Positions 7,695 through 15,107 of a DNA stretch of 23,040 nucleotides are shown here, one piece after another (the stretch's first letter is position 1; every line of letters begins with the position of its first letter). The DNA is taken from positions 1 through 23,040 of the forward strand of contig JAJRVC010000312.1 in the NCBI GenBank assembly GCA_024277475.1, in the 5' to 3' direction. The notes beneath the pieces are model-generated. The model was not told the origin of the DNA and searched no databases. It saw only the letters and a list, made by a program, of their open reading frames with translations. This DNA comes from Deltaproteobacteria bacterium. Lineage in GTDB: Bacteria > Desulfobacterota > Desulfobacteria > Desulfobacterales > JAFDCJ01. A program made the position numbers and the translations under genes.

Positions 7695-7714
7695 TGGCTC
7701 CCCAGCACGGACTC
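7695..7714. repeat. att-like direct repeat of the tRNA-Asn 3' end
   Basis: TGGCTCCCCAGCACGGACTC is an exact copy of positions 7997-8016, the 3' end of tRNA-Asn including its encoded CCA (read here on the + strand). Orientation is the same and the offset is 302 bp. The match starts exactly at the CCA end and stops inside the T arm, as expected of an attachment-site duplicate made by integration at a tRNA 3' end. Confidence 0.6.
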
Positions 7715-7727
7715 CCTTCGGCTTCGC

Positions 7728-7943
7728 TCAGGGTAAACTCACCTTGGACCCTTTTATTAATGCCAGCTTCTTTTCCCTGCGCCAGCCTTTTATTTGACGT
7801 TCTCGCTTTGCTGCAGAACGTTTGTCAGAATATTTTTCTGAATACAGCAAAATGGCTTTGTGTTGTTTGATTCGATGATCTAAATCCGTGGTTATTCCTG
7901 TATAAAGCTGGCCGTTACGATCACAGATGTATACAAACCACAC
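7728..7943 (-). CDS. Small GIY-YIG nuclease-like protein between tRNA repeats
   Basis: This 71-residue protein begins with a GTG preceded by a near-ideal GGAGG at 6 bases spacing. The open frame runs back through the tRNA, but that part is read-through, not gene. The N-terminus 'WFVYICDRNGQLYTGITTDLDHRIKQHK' is a clear GIY-YIG motif with 'YTGIT'. The C-terminus 'SAAKRERQIKGWRREKKLALIKG' matches the family. The stretch between them is about 15 residues shorter than I expect: the usual 'GKGAKYT' segment before 'LVY' is absent and the sequence goes straight to 'AILLYSEKYS'. It lies between tRNA-Asn and the 20-bp copy of its 3' end, so it may be cargo of a tRNA-targeted cassette. Confidence 0.75.
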   Translation of the reverse strand: MWFVYICDRNGQLYTGITTDLDHRIKQHKAILLYSEKYSDKRSAAKRERQIKGWRREKKLALIKGSKVSLP

Positions 7944-7960
7944 AATACACCTCCAGAAAT

Positions 7961-7991
7961 AAAAAGGCCCAATCTTGCGATTGGGCCTTTT
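7961..7991 (-). terminator. Intrinsic terminator of tRNA-Asn
   Basis: A perfect 13-bp stem, AAAAGGCCCAATC with GATTGGGCCTTTT around a 4-base loop, starts 5 bases after the tRNA 3' end on the - strand, followed by a run of Ts on that strand. The + strand also has TTTT, so it may act both ways. It separates the tRNA from the small GIY-YIG gene. Confidence 0.85.
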
Positions 7992-7996
7992 AAATT

Positions 7997-8072
7997 TGGC
8001 TCCCCAGCACGGACTCGAACCGCGGACCCAGTGGTTAACAGCCACTTGCTCTGCCAACTGAGCTACTGGGGA
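7997..8072 (-). tRNA. tRNA-Asn (GTT)
   Basis: On the - strand the sequence starts TCCCCAGTAGCTCAGTTGG and ends with GTGCTGGGGAGCCA. The acceptor stem TCCCCAG/CTGGGGA is perfect. The anticodon stem AGTGG/CCACT encloses the loop CTGTTAA, giving anticodon GTT (Asn). The T arm has GGTTCGAGTCC. CCA is encoded. The 76-nt length is normal. Confidence 0.97.
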
Positions 8073-8118
8073 ATAAATTGGCAAATTTAAGTTTAATTAA
8101 TTTGAAATCCGAAGTGCT

Positions 8119-8170
8119 CGGTGGTTAATCTCCACCTCCGGCGGACTCTGCCAACCAAGCTAATGGAGAA
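8119..8170 (-). pseudogene. Decayed tRNA-Asn-like fragment
   Basis: Just upstream of tRNA-Asn on the same strand, the order TTCTCCATTAGCTTGGTTGG ... GGTGG-AGATTAA-CCACC matches the tRNA's acceptor 5' strand, D arm and anticodon arm. The fragment has a few extra bases before the anticodon stem. The T arm and 3' acceptor are not recognisable. The anticodon stem still pairs perfectly, but loop position 33 is G, not the invariant U. It is probably a degenerate duplicate of the neighbouring gene and not functional. Confidence 0.5.
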
Positions 8171-8231
8171 CATATCAAATTAAAAAAGACTAAATAGTAA
8201 AGGCTCATAAAAATGTCAAGAAAAATAATCA

Positions 8232-8261
8232 TTGATTTTAAAGTTCTGATTATAGTATTAT
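8232..8261 (+). promoter_or_regulatory. Candidate promoter/operator of the Phd/RelE module
   Basis: TTGATT, an 18-base spacer and TATTAT form a plausible sigma70-like promoter about 40 bases before the antitoxin start. Immediately after it lies an imperfect palindrome, AGTACTAATTATCGTACT (8266-8283), a good candidate autoregulatory operator for the antitoxin. Confidence 0.35.
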
Positions 8262-8302
8262 CTTTAGTACTAATTATCGTACTTTCTAATCAGGAGGAAG
8301 TC

Positions 8303-8560
8303 ATGACCACAATTACCGCCAATGAATTGAAAACCAGGGGAATTTCTGCGATTGATCCAATTGTAAAAGAACACCGGGCGGCGCTGATTTCTGTCAGGGG
8401 AAAAGTTCGTTATGTGGTGATGGATATGCAGATGTACAACCACTTACGTGAATGTGAATTGGAAGCTGCATTGAGGGATACGCGACGTGATCTTGAAAAG
8501 GGTGAATTTTACCAGGAAAGCGTTGCCGATCACATTAAACGGATCACCAATGAGTTATAG
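8303..8560 (+). CDS. Phd/YefM-family antitoxin
   Basis: This 85-residue antitoxin (MTTITANELKTRGISAIDPI ...) contains 'AALISVRGKVRYVVMDMQMYNHLRECELEAAL', the central pattern of Phd/YefM-fold antitoxins that bind DNA with the N-terminal part and the toxin with the C-terminal helix. The frame is open 30 codons further upstream, but that part is hydrophobic translation of the promoter. An AGGAGGA site before the ATG at 8303 fixes the start. The gene overlaps the toxin by 11 bases. It is expected to repress its own promoter, with the palindrome upstream as a candidate site. Confidence 0.85.
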   Translation: MTTITANELKTRGISAIDPIVKEHRAALISVRGKVRYVVMDMQMYNHLRECELEAALRDTRRDLEKGEFYQESVADHIKRITNEL

Positions 8561-8828
8561 AATAGTTTACACTAAAAGCTATAATAGGCGATCTGCACGA
8601 TTTATTAAAAAACACGCGGAACTTATCGGTCAATATGAGAAGACGTTAAAGCTGCTGGAGCTGGACCCTTTTCATCCATCACTCCGATTGCACAAATTGA
8701 AAGGAAGGCTCAGCGAGCTTCATTCCGTATCTATTAATATCGGGTATCGTATTTCGATTGAGTTTTTATTAAATGAAAAAACGATTATCCCCATCAATGT
8801 GGGCTCCCATGAGGAAGTATATGAATAA
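8550..8828 (+). CDS. RelE/YafQ-type mRNA interferase toxin
   Basis: This 92-residue toxin (MSYRIVYTKSYNRRSARFIK ...) has the pattern 'LHKLKGRLSELHSVSINIGYRISIEFLL' and ends 'IIPINVGSHEEVY'. The C-terminal His and the preceding strand match the active site of YafQ/RelE-like ribosome-dependent mRNA endonucleases. The start is the ATG overlapping the antitoxin end; the frame extends upstream only by overlap. Length and motifs are complete, so unlike the ParE-like module on the other side of the tRNA this pair looks functional. Confidence 0.85.
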   Translation: MSYRIVYTKSYNRRSARFIKKHAELIGQYEKTLKLLELDPFHPSLRLHKLKGRLSELHSVSINIGYRISIEFLLNEKTIIPINVGSHEEVYE

Positions 8829-8891
8829 AAAATAAAGTATAAATTTTACACCCTACCATCAGTCCAGAGGGCTTACCAAAAGAATGGCCGT

Positions 8892-8920
8892 AAAAAAACA
8901 CCTTGATTCTTTCCAAGGCG
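8892..8920 (-). terminator. Intrinsic terminator after aspS
   Basis: On the - strand, CGCCTTGG and TCAAGGTG form an 8-bp stem (with wobble pairs) around AAAGAA, followed by seven Ts. A second hairpin, CCGGCT-CGT-AGCCGG (8930-8944), precedes it. It lies 60 bases after the aspS stop. It would also separate aspS from the convergent toxin-antitoxin operon. Confidence 0.75.
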
Positions 8921-8979
8921 TAGGCGCTACCGGCTACGAGCCGGAGGCCAATGAATTGTAGAAATTTCGGTATATTGAT

Positions 8980-10767
8980 TTAGCCCATCCCCGGCCGCAA
9001 TCTTAAATTAAGCTCGGCCAGTTGCTCTTTGTCGGCTTCGGAAGGTGCGCCGGTCAGCAGGCAGGCGGCCTTCTGGGTTTTGGGAAAAGCGATGACATCG
9101 CGGATGGATGATTCGCCGCACAACAGCATGATCAGGCGATCAAAGCCGATGGCGATACCACCGTGGGGCGGGGCCCCCGAATCCAGAGCGGAAAGCAAAA
9201 ATCCGAATTTACCCTCGTAGGACTCCCGATCCATGCCCAGGGCCTCGAAGACCTTCTCCTGGATTTCACGTTGATGAATACGGATACTGCCGCCGCCGAT
9301 TTCAAATCCATTCAGCACCAGATCATAGGCGCGGGATCGTACTGCCGGCGGATCATCTTGCAACTTGGCGAAATCTTCTTCCAGGGGTGAGGTAAACGGA
9401 TGGTGCAGCGCCTGATAGCGTTTTTCGGTTTCATCAAATTCAAACATGGGAAAGCGGGTTACCCATAAAAAATTATATTGATTTTCATTAATTAGATTAA
9501 GTCTCTTTGCGAGATGGTTTCTGAGATTCCCCAGAGATTCATTGACCACCCCGGGCTGGTCGGCTACAAAAAAGATAAGGTCACCGGGCTCCATTTCGAT
9601 GCGCCGGGCCAAAGCCTTTTTCTCATCCTCGGTGAAAAATTTCACAATGGGACTTTGCCATTCATTCTCTCTGACCTTTATCCAGGCCATTCCTTTGGCC
9701 CGGTAGACGGCTACGAAATCGGTCAGATCATCGATTTCTTTGCGTGAAAAATCAATACATCCTTTGGCATTCAATGCTTTAACAATGCCGCCTTTTTTAA
9801 CAACTTCAGAGAACACTTTAAAACCGGAGCCTGCGACAATATCCGAGATATCTTTCAACTCGAGATCAAAGCGGGTATCGGGTTTGTCCAGTCCATAACG
9901 GCCCACTGCTTGCGCGTAAGTCAAGCGTGAAAAGGGCGGACTTATTTCCATCCCCAGTACGTCCTTAAAAAGCGCAGTCATCATGGCCTCGGCCACTTCC
10001 ATGATTTCCTCTTCCCCCACAAAGGACATTTCAATATCAATCTGGGTAAACTCGGGCTGTCTGTCCGCCCGCAGATCTTCATCCCGGAAACAGCGCACGA
10101 GCTGATAATAGCGGTCGAATCCGGAGATCATAAACAGCTGCTTGAATATCTGCGGCGACTGCGGCAACGCGTAAAATTGTCCTGGGTTGACTCTGCTGGG
10201 CACCAGATAATCCCGTGCTCCTTCGGGAGTACTGCGCGTAAGAACGGGAGTTTCAACATCGAGAAATCCCCGGTGGTTTAAATAGTTGCGTACGGAAGTC
10301 GTAGCCTTGTGCCTCAGGATGAGGTTGTGCTGCATTTGTGGTCGCCGAAGATCGAGATGACGGAATTTGAGCCGGACGGTTTCCGATACATCAATGTTGT
10401 CTTCGATTAAAAACGGCGGTGTTTTAGCCGGATTTAAAATTTTCAGCTCCGTTACCAATACTTCTATTTCACCGGTGCGCAAATTGGGATTGACCATACC
10501 ATTCGGTCGCGGGCCGACCTTTCCCCGTACGGCCAATACATATTCACCTCGGATCACATGGGCTTTTTGATGGACGGTCTGGTCGACCGCAGGGTTGAAG
10601 ACCACCTGGGTGATGCCTTCGCGATCCCGCAGATCTATGAATATAACCCCGCCGTGATCACGTCGCCGCAGGACCCAGCCCATCAACACCACTTCGGTGC
10701 CGACATCATCGGCACCGAGTTCACAACAGCTGTGAGTTCTTCGCATATCTCCCAATAAATCTGGCAA
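8980..10767 (-). CDS. aspS: Aspartyl-tRNA synthetase, predicted non-discriminating
   Basis: This class II synthetase charges tRNA-Asp, and possibly tRNA-Asn, with aspartate. In order it shows the N-terminal OB anticodon-binding domain ('GWVLRRRDHGGVIFIDLRD'), motif 2 'FRDEDLRADRQPEFTQIDIEMSF', the bacterial GAD insertion, and motif 3 'GGIAIGFDRLIMLL'. The frame opens at a GTG at 10803 inside repeat-like DNA. I prefer the TTG at 10767, which has AAGGAG 9 bases upstream and gives about 595 residues, normal for the family; the ATG at 10746 (MRRTHSC) is the alternative. His in 'RRRDHGG' and Gly in 'RPNGMVNPN' match the residues linked to relaxed tRNA specificity in Pseudomonas AspRS. The gene lies 137 bases downstream of hisS, a common pairing. 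Confidence 0.95.
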   Translation of the reverse strand: MPDLLGDMRRTHSCCELGADDVGTEVVLMGWVLRRRDHGGVIFIDLRDREGITQVVFNPAVDQTVHQKAHVIRGEYVLAVRGKVGPRPNGMVNPNLRTGEIEVLVTELKILNPAKTPPFLIEDNIDVSETVRLKFRHLDLRRPQMQHNLILRHKATTSVRNYLNHRGFLDVETPVLTRSTPEGARDYLVPSRVNPGQFYALPQSPQIFKQLFMISGFDRYYQLVRCFRDEDLRADRQPEFTQIDIEMSFVGEEEIMEVAEAMMTALFKDVLGMEISPPFSRLTYAQAVGRYGLDKPDTRFDLELKDISDIVAGSGFKVFSEVVKKGGIVKALNAKGCIDFSRKEIDDLTDFVAVYRAKGMAWIKVRENEWQSPIVKFFTEDEKKALARRIEMEPGDLIFFVADQPGVVNESLGNLRNHLAKRLNLINENQYNFLWVTRFPMFEFDETEKRYQALHHPFTSPLEEDFAKLQDDPPAVRSRAYDLVLNGFEIGGGSIRIHQREIQEKVFEALGMDRESYEGKFGFLLSALDSGAPPHGGIAIGFDRLIMLLCGESSIRDVIAFPKTQKAACLLTGAPSEADKEQLAELNLRLRPGMG

Positions 10768-10904
10768 TGTTAATTTCTCCTTCCAGGGTAAGAGCTCAGC
10801 CACTAAGAGGCCAAGTCACAAAGAAAAGATACTAATTTCAAAACAATATCGGTGATCATTATTTTTAGAAAACCAACCACGGGCCACAGATGACTGGCGG
10901 CATA

Positions 10905-12167
10905 CTATTGAGCAATAATTTTTTTAATGCCCTCAACGATGTTTCCCAAAGAAATGGAAACCTGTTCCCTGTTTTGCATATTACGCACAATCGCCGCCCT
11001 TTCTTCCAACTCTTTGTCGCCCAGTATCAGCACGTAGGAGGCACCCAACCGGTTAGCTCGCTTCATCTGGCTTTTTAAGCTTTTGTCGCTGAAGTCCATC
11101 TCGGCGCTGATACCGGTAAGCCCCAAGTTACAGATCCATTCGAATGCCAGTGATTGACTTCGCGTGCCTAAAGCCGCCAGAAAAAGATCCGGCTTTTTGA
11201 CCAATTCCTGTTCTTGAGCATTTAAAGCGACAAGCTCAGCCAGTCTGTCAAAGCCGATGGCAAAACCGGTGGCCGGAATGTCGGGTCCGCCCAATTCCTT
11301 TACCAGGTTATCATAACGACCGCCGCCGGCCACCGCACTCTGGGCTCCCAGCGAGGTTGTCTGAATCTCAAAGGCGGTGCGGGTATAATAGTCAAGCCCT
11401 CGCACCAGCTGTTTATCAATCACATATCGCACGTCGAGTTTAGTTAAAGAATCCCTAACCTGATCAAAATCAGTCCGGCAACCATCACACAGGTGATCCA
11501 GTAAGGAAGGCGCTCCGGTTAAGGCCTCCCGGCAACCGGAGACTTTGCAGTCCAGCACTCTTAAAGGATTTCGAGTGCGCCTGCGGATACAATCCGAGCA
11601 GAGTTGAGCATCGACGGATACCAGAAAATCGTTCAGTGCTTTTCTGAATCGGGGTCGGCATTCGGGGCAACCCAGAGAATTTATGTGGGCTTCGACATCT
11701 TTGAGATTCAGCCGTTTGCAAAGTGTCACCAGTAAAAATATCAGCTGTACATCTACCAGCGGCGACGCAACGCCGAAAATTTCAGCATCGATCTGATAAA
11801 ACTGTCGATACCTGCCCTTCTGCGGTCGTTCACGCCGGAACATGGGACCCACCATGTACAGTTTTTGGACTGGATCACGACTGAACAATTTGTGCTGAAT
11901 ATAGGCGCGACAGATAGAGGCCGTAGCTTCCGGACGCAGTGTGATCATATCTCCTTTGCGATCGGGAAAGGTATACATCTCCTTTTCGACGATATCCGTA
12001 TCTTCACCGATGCTGCGTTTGAACAGCTCTGTGCGCTCCATAATCGGAATCCGGATTTCTTTAAACCCGAAATCTTCAAGCAGCGCACGGGAAATTCTTT
12101 CGATCTCCTGCCACTGTTCCACTTCTCCGGGAAGTATATCTTTAAATCCTCTGATGAGTTGTATCAT
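10905..12167 (-). CDS. hisS: Histidyl-tRNA synthetase
   Basis: This class II synthetase has 420 residues. Motifs are 'IRGFKDILPGE' at the N-terminus, motif 2 'MFRRERPQKGRYRQFYQIDAE', the histidine-specific 'GLDYYTRTAFEI', and motif 3 'GFAIGFDRL' preceded by 'GGGRYDNL'. The C-terminal anticodon-binding domain includes 'FLAALGTRSQSLAFEW'. The frame extends to an ATG at 12194 with no ribosome site. The ATG at 12167 gives the canonical start MIQLIRGFKDILPGEVEQWQ and has AAAGG about 7 bases before it. A good promoter lies roughly 65 bases upstream. aspS follows on the same strand, probably in one transcript. Confidence 0.96.
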   Translation of the reverse strand: MIQLIRGFKDILPGEVEQWQEIERISRALLEDFGFKEIRIPIMERTELFKRSIGEDTDIVEKEMYTFPDRKGDMITLRPEATASICRAYIQHKLFSRDPVQKLYMVGPMFRRERPQKGRYRQFYQIDAEIFGVASPLVDVQLIFLLVTLCKRLNLKDVEAHINSLGCPECRPRFRKALNDFLVSVDAQLCSDCIRRRTRNPLRVLDCKVSGCREALTGAPSLLDHLCDGCRTDFDQVRDSLTKLDVRYVIDKQLVRGLDYYTRTAFEIQTTSLGAQSAVAGGGRYDNLVKELGGPDIPATGFAIGFDRLAELVALNAQEQELVKKPDLFLAALGTRSQSLAFEWICNLGLTGISAEMDFSDKSLKSQMKRANRLGASYVLILGDKELEERAAIVRNMQNREQVSISLGNIVEGIKKIIAQ

Positions 12168-12230
12168 AATCTGCCTTTGCGGTCGCTTGAACATCGATTT
12201 GGTTCAGAGCATGAGCGTTAAAAATTTTCT

Positions 12231-12260
12231 AATATATCCCAATACAATACTTTTAGTCAA
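12231..12260 (-). promoter_or_regulatory. hisS promoter (sigma70-like)
   Basis: On the - strand, TTGACT (12260-12255), an 18-base spacer and TATATT (12236-12231) lie about 65 bases before the hisS ATG. Each hexamer differs from consensus at one position. Confidence 0.6.
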
Positions 12261-12290
12261 TACTAATATTTGTCCTGGTGTAAATTCCAC

Positions 12291-12319
12291 TTGACACTCT
12301 CTGATCGATTGCATAAGAG
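12291..12319 (+). promoter_or_regulatory. Candidate promoter of the peptide-uptake block
   Basis: A perfect -35 hexamer TTGACA is followed after 17 bases by TAAGAG, a weak -10. It is divergent from the hisS promoter, 30 bases away, and directly precedes the heptamer array, which would then be the start of the 5' leader. The 12168-12504 gap holds only these two promoters and the array. Confidence 0.4.
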
Positions 12320-12331
12320 TTATCGTCTAAA

Positions 12332-12415
12332 GGTTCAGGGTTCAGGGTTCAGGGTTCTGGGTTCAGGGTTCTGGGTTCTGGGTTCAGGGTTCAGGGTTCT
12401 GGGTTCTGGGTTCAG
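12332..12415 (+). repeat. Heptanucleotide tandem repeat (GGTTCAG/GGTTCTG)n
   Basis: Twelve consecutive 7-base units alternate irregularly between GGTTCAG (7 copies) and GGTTCTG (5 copies), followed by about 30 bases of decayed units. The array is 90 bases before the P1 peptidase start and just after its candidate promoter. A gain or loss of units would change leader length. The protein-like frame across it is an artefact of the repeat. Confidence 0.9.
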
Positions 12416-12504
12416 AGGTTCAAGGGTTCAGAGGGTCGGGGTTCAGGTCTCAAAGTCCCAGGTTCTACAAAGCGCATGTTCCGCTTAATATCCAGGAGGA
12501 GTTC

Positions 12505-13509
12505 TTGACTAAAATTGGGAAATATAACGGACTGACGGACATCGATGGGATACTGGTTGGCCATTACACAGACTATGATGCGGTCAGTGGCCTTACGGTG
12601 GTTGTTTGTCCGCAAGGGGCTGTAGCCGGAGTGGATGTGCGGGGGTCTGCTCCGGGAACGCGGGAAACAGATTTGATGGCTCCCCATAATCTGGTTGAAC
12701 AGGTCCAGGCTGTGGTATTGTCCGGCGGATCAGTTTTTGGTTTGTCTGCCGCTGATGGTGCGACCCGATGGTTGGCCGAAGAGGGATACGGCTTTCCGCT
12801 GGATCATGGGTATGTCGCCCCGATTGTACCGGCGGCTGTGCTCTATGATCTGGGGCGTGGGGAAGAATTCATTCCGCCCATCAGTTCGGATTGGGGGCGG
12901 TGGGCTTGCGAGGGGGCCGGTTCTTACCGCATAAAACCCGGCTGTGTCGGTGCGGGAACCGGCGCTTTATCAGGCGCCATCAAAGGCGGTTTGGGTACCA
13001 CCAGCCTGGTTCTGGACTCCGGAATTACAGTGGCTGCATTGATGGCCGTCAACTCCGACGGTTCGGTGATCAATCCCGTCAGCGGCAGACCCTGGGAAAT
13101 CGGGTTGGAGATCGATGATGAATTCGGTGAGCAAGGTAAACGCGCCGTCAGGCTGCCATCGGAATCGGCGCATGAACCCATCAGAAATACCACCATCGGA
13201 GTCGTGGCAACCGATGCTGTTCTGTCCGCCACCCAGGCTCAAAAAGTAGCGCAAATGGCTCACGATGGAATGGCCCGGGCCATTCGACCTGCCCACACCA
13301 TGTTTGACGGCGACACGATTTTTTGTCTGGCAACCGGTAAAAAGAAATTGCCCGAAACGCCCGGGTTTTTCATTGCGGCTCAGGCTCATAGTCTTAACGA
13401 ACTGGGGCATGCGGTGGCAAATTGTGTGTCAAGAGCAATCATCGGTGCAATTTTATCCGCCCATAGTCTGGCCGGCATGACGGCGTTTTGTGATCTGGAG
13501 GACAAGTGA
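12505..13509 (+). CDS. P1-family peptidase (DmpA-like aminopeptidase)
   Basis: This is a 334-residue member of peptidase family P1 (DmpA/BapA), self-processing Ntn-fold hydrolases that cleave N-terminal residues from small peptides or amides; characterised members act on D-amino-acid or beta-alanyl peptides. The signature 'SGGSVFGLSAADG' is present, as is the probable autoprocessing site in 'KGGLGTTSLVLD', where Thr165 would become the N-terminal nucleophile. The start is a TTG with an AGGAGGA site just upstream, and no better ATG is nearby. No signal peptide is seen, so it is probably cytoplasmic. It heads a block with a peptide ABC importer and an M20 peptidase, which suggests that imported peptides are cleaved inside the cell. 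Confidence 0.9.
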   Translation: MTKIGKYNGLTDIDGILVGHYTDYDAVSGLTVVVCPQGAVAGVDVRGSAPGTRETDLMAPHNLVEQVQAVVLSGGSVFGLSAADGATRWLAEEGYGFPLDHGYVAPIVPAAVLYDLGRGEEFIPPISSDWGRWACEGAGSYRIKPGCVGAGTGALSGAIKGGLGTTSLVLDSGITVAALMAVNSDGSVINPVSGRPWEIGLEIDDEFGEQGKRAVRLPSESAHEPIRNTTIGVVATDAVLSATQAQKVAQMAHDGMARAIRPAHTMFDGDTIFCLATGKKKLPETPGFFIAAQAHSLNELGHAVANCVSRAIIGAILSAHSLAGMTAFCDLEDK

Positions 13510-13610
13510 ATGAATATTTCAGATTGAATATTGATTTAAAATCCGCGTCTTTCCAGGAAGCCGGCAGATCGATTTTAAAAAGAAGAATAATAAAAAAAGG
13601 AGATCGTAAA

Positions 13611-15107
13611 ATGAAAAAATTTGTGTTCATCGTCTTGGCTTTGGCCTTAATCGTTCCTGCTCAATGGGTTTCGGCGAAAACCCCCCAGAAGGGCGGCAAC
13701 CTGGTGGTTTGCCAGCCGGCGGAACCCCCCGGACTGGATCCCACGGCAAACACCGCCGCCGCCATTGACCGGGTGGTTTACGCAAATATTTATGAAGGCC
13801 TGATAAAAGTGGACCGAGACGGTAAATTCGTTCCCGGTCTAGCCACCCAATGGGAAGTTTCTCCTGATGGCAAAGTTTATACGTTTGCGCTACGCCAGGG
13901 GGTCAAGTTTCATAACGGAGAGCCATTTAACGCACAGGTCGCCAAATGGAATCTGGACCGGGCAATGGCCGAAAGTACTGTAAACGCGCATCCCGAATAT
14001 TTCCGTGGTATCGAGAAAATCGAAACCCCTGATGATCATACCCTGATTCTGCACCTCAAGGACGTGGATGCCTTGTTTGTCGCCCACATGGCCGAAGGGG
14101 ATGCCGTTATGCTGCCCATGAAAGGTTACGAAAATGCCAAGTCCAATCCCATCGGTACCGGGCCCTTTGAGTTTGTCAAATGGGTGCGGGGTGACCGTGT
14201 GGAAATGGTCAGATTTGAAGGGTACTGGAATTCCGCATTGCCTTATCTGGACAATGTGACTTTCAAGTTCATTGGTGATGCCAGCGCTCAGATCGCTTCA
14301 CTAAAAGCCGGTGATATTGATGTCGTCGGATATATTGCAGCCCCCGAATCCGCCATGGAACTGTCAAAGGACAAGCGTTTCAAGGTCTATTCCGGCACCA
14401 CTACCGCCGAAGTCATTATGTCGACCAACAATAAAGCCAAACCTTTTGATAATAAGATGGTTCGCCAGGCCATGGCTTATGCCATAGATCGCCAGGCAGT
14501 TGTCGACCTTGTAATGTTCGGCTACGGCACCCCTATTGGATCCCACTGGTCACCATCCACCCCATATTATGTCGATCTGACCAGAAAATTTGCATATAAC
14601 CCTGAGAAAGCCAAAGAGCTTCTGGCCAAGGCCGGTTATCCCAACGGATTCGAAGCGACCATTAAGCTTCCTGCTATCTACTCTTATTCCAGGAGGGCCG
14701 GGGAGGTCATCGCCGATCAGCTGAGTCAGGTGGGCATCAAACTCAAAATCGAGATCGTTGAATGGGGTCAATGGATCGAGAGGATTTTCAAGAAAAAAGA
14801 GTTCCAACTGACTATGATTGGTCACGTAGAAGCTTGGGATATCGGTATCTACGCCAATCCTGACTACTATTTCCAGTACGACTCCCAGGAATTTCGCGAT
14901 GCCTATGCCAAGGCTCTGAAAGCACCCAACGAAGAGGAAAAAGCTAAATGGTTCGGCCGCTGTCAGGAAATTATTGCCGAAGATGCGGTCAACGGCTACC
15001 TGTTTTCCGCTCCAAGTCTGGTCGTGCTCAAGACTGCCGTGATGGATTGGTGGGAAAACTACCCGACCATTGCGCTGGATGCCACCGAGGTATGGCTGAA
15101 AAAGTAA
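13611..15107 (+). CDS. ABC transporter family-5 solute-binding protein (DppA/OppA-like)
   Basis: This is the periplasmic receptor of the Dpp/Opp-type importer, 498 residues. The Sec signal peptide (MKKFVFIVLALALIVPAQWV SA) ends at a likely SA-K cleavage after residue 22; there is no lipobox Cys, so it should be free in the periplasm. Family landmarks are 'GLDPTANTAAAID', 'YEGLIKVDRDGKFVPGLATQWEVS', 'TFALRQGVKFHNGEPFNA', and 'AMAYAIDRQAVVDLVMFGYG'. The frame opens at a GTG just before the P1 gene stop, but the ATG at 13611 with AAAAGGAG upstream is clearly right. Family members bind peptides, but also nickel, glutathione and other amides; two neighbouring peptidases favour peptides. Confidence 0.94.
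   Translation: MKKFVFIVLALALIVPAQWVSAKTPQKGGNLVVCQPAEPPGLDPTANTAAAIDRVVYANIYEGLIKVDRDGKFVPGLATQWEVSPDGKVYTFALRQGVKFHNGEPFNAQVAKWNLDRAMAESTVNAHPEYFRGIEKIETPDDHTLILHLKDVDALFVAHMAEGDAVMLPMKGYENAKSNPIGTGPFEFVKWVRGDRVEMVRFEGYWNSALPYLDNVTFKFIGDASAQIASLKAGDIDVVGYIAAPESAMELSKDKRFKVYSGTTTAEVIMSTNNKAKPFDNKMVRQAMAYAIDRQAVVDLVMFGYGTPIGSHWSPSTPYYVDLTRKFAYNPEKAKELLAKAGYPNGFEATIKLPAIYSYSRRAGEVIADQLSQVGIKLKIEIVEWGQWIERIFKKKEFQLTMIGHVEAWDIGIYANPDYYFQYDSQEFRDAYAKALKAPNEEEKAKWFGRCQEIIAEDAVNGYLFSAPSLVVLKTAVMDWWENYPTIALDATEVWLKK

Noticed and set aside
7944..8084. N-terminal extension of the small GIY-YIG frame
   Set aside because: It translates the tRNA-Asn gene and its terminator; the GTG at 7943 with GGAGG is the real start.
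12332..12447. CRISPR-like array
   Set aside because: The units are 7 bases and contiguous with no spacers, so it is a microsatellite.
12270..12488. Open frame reading GSGFRVLGSGF-type repeats
   Set aside because: It is simply translation of the heptamer tandem array.
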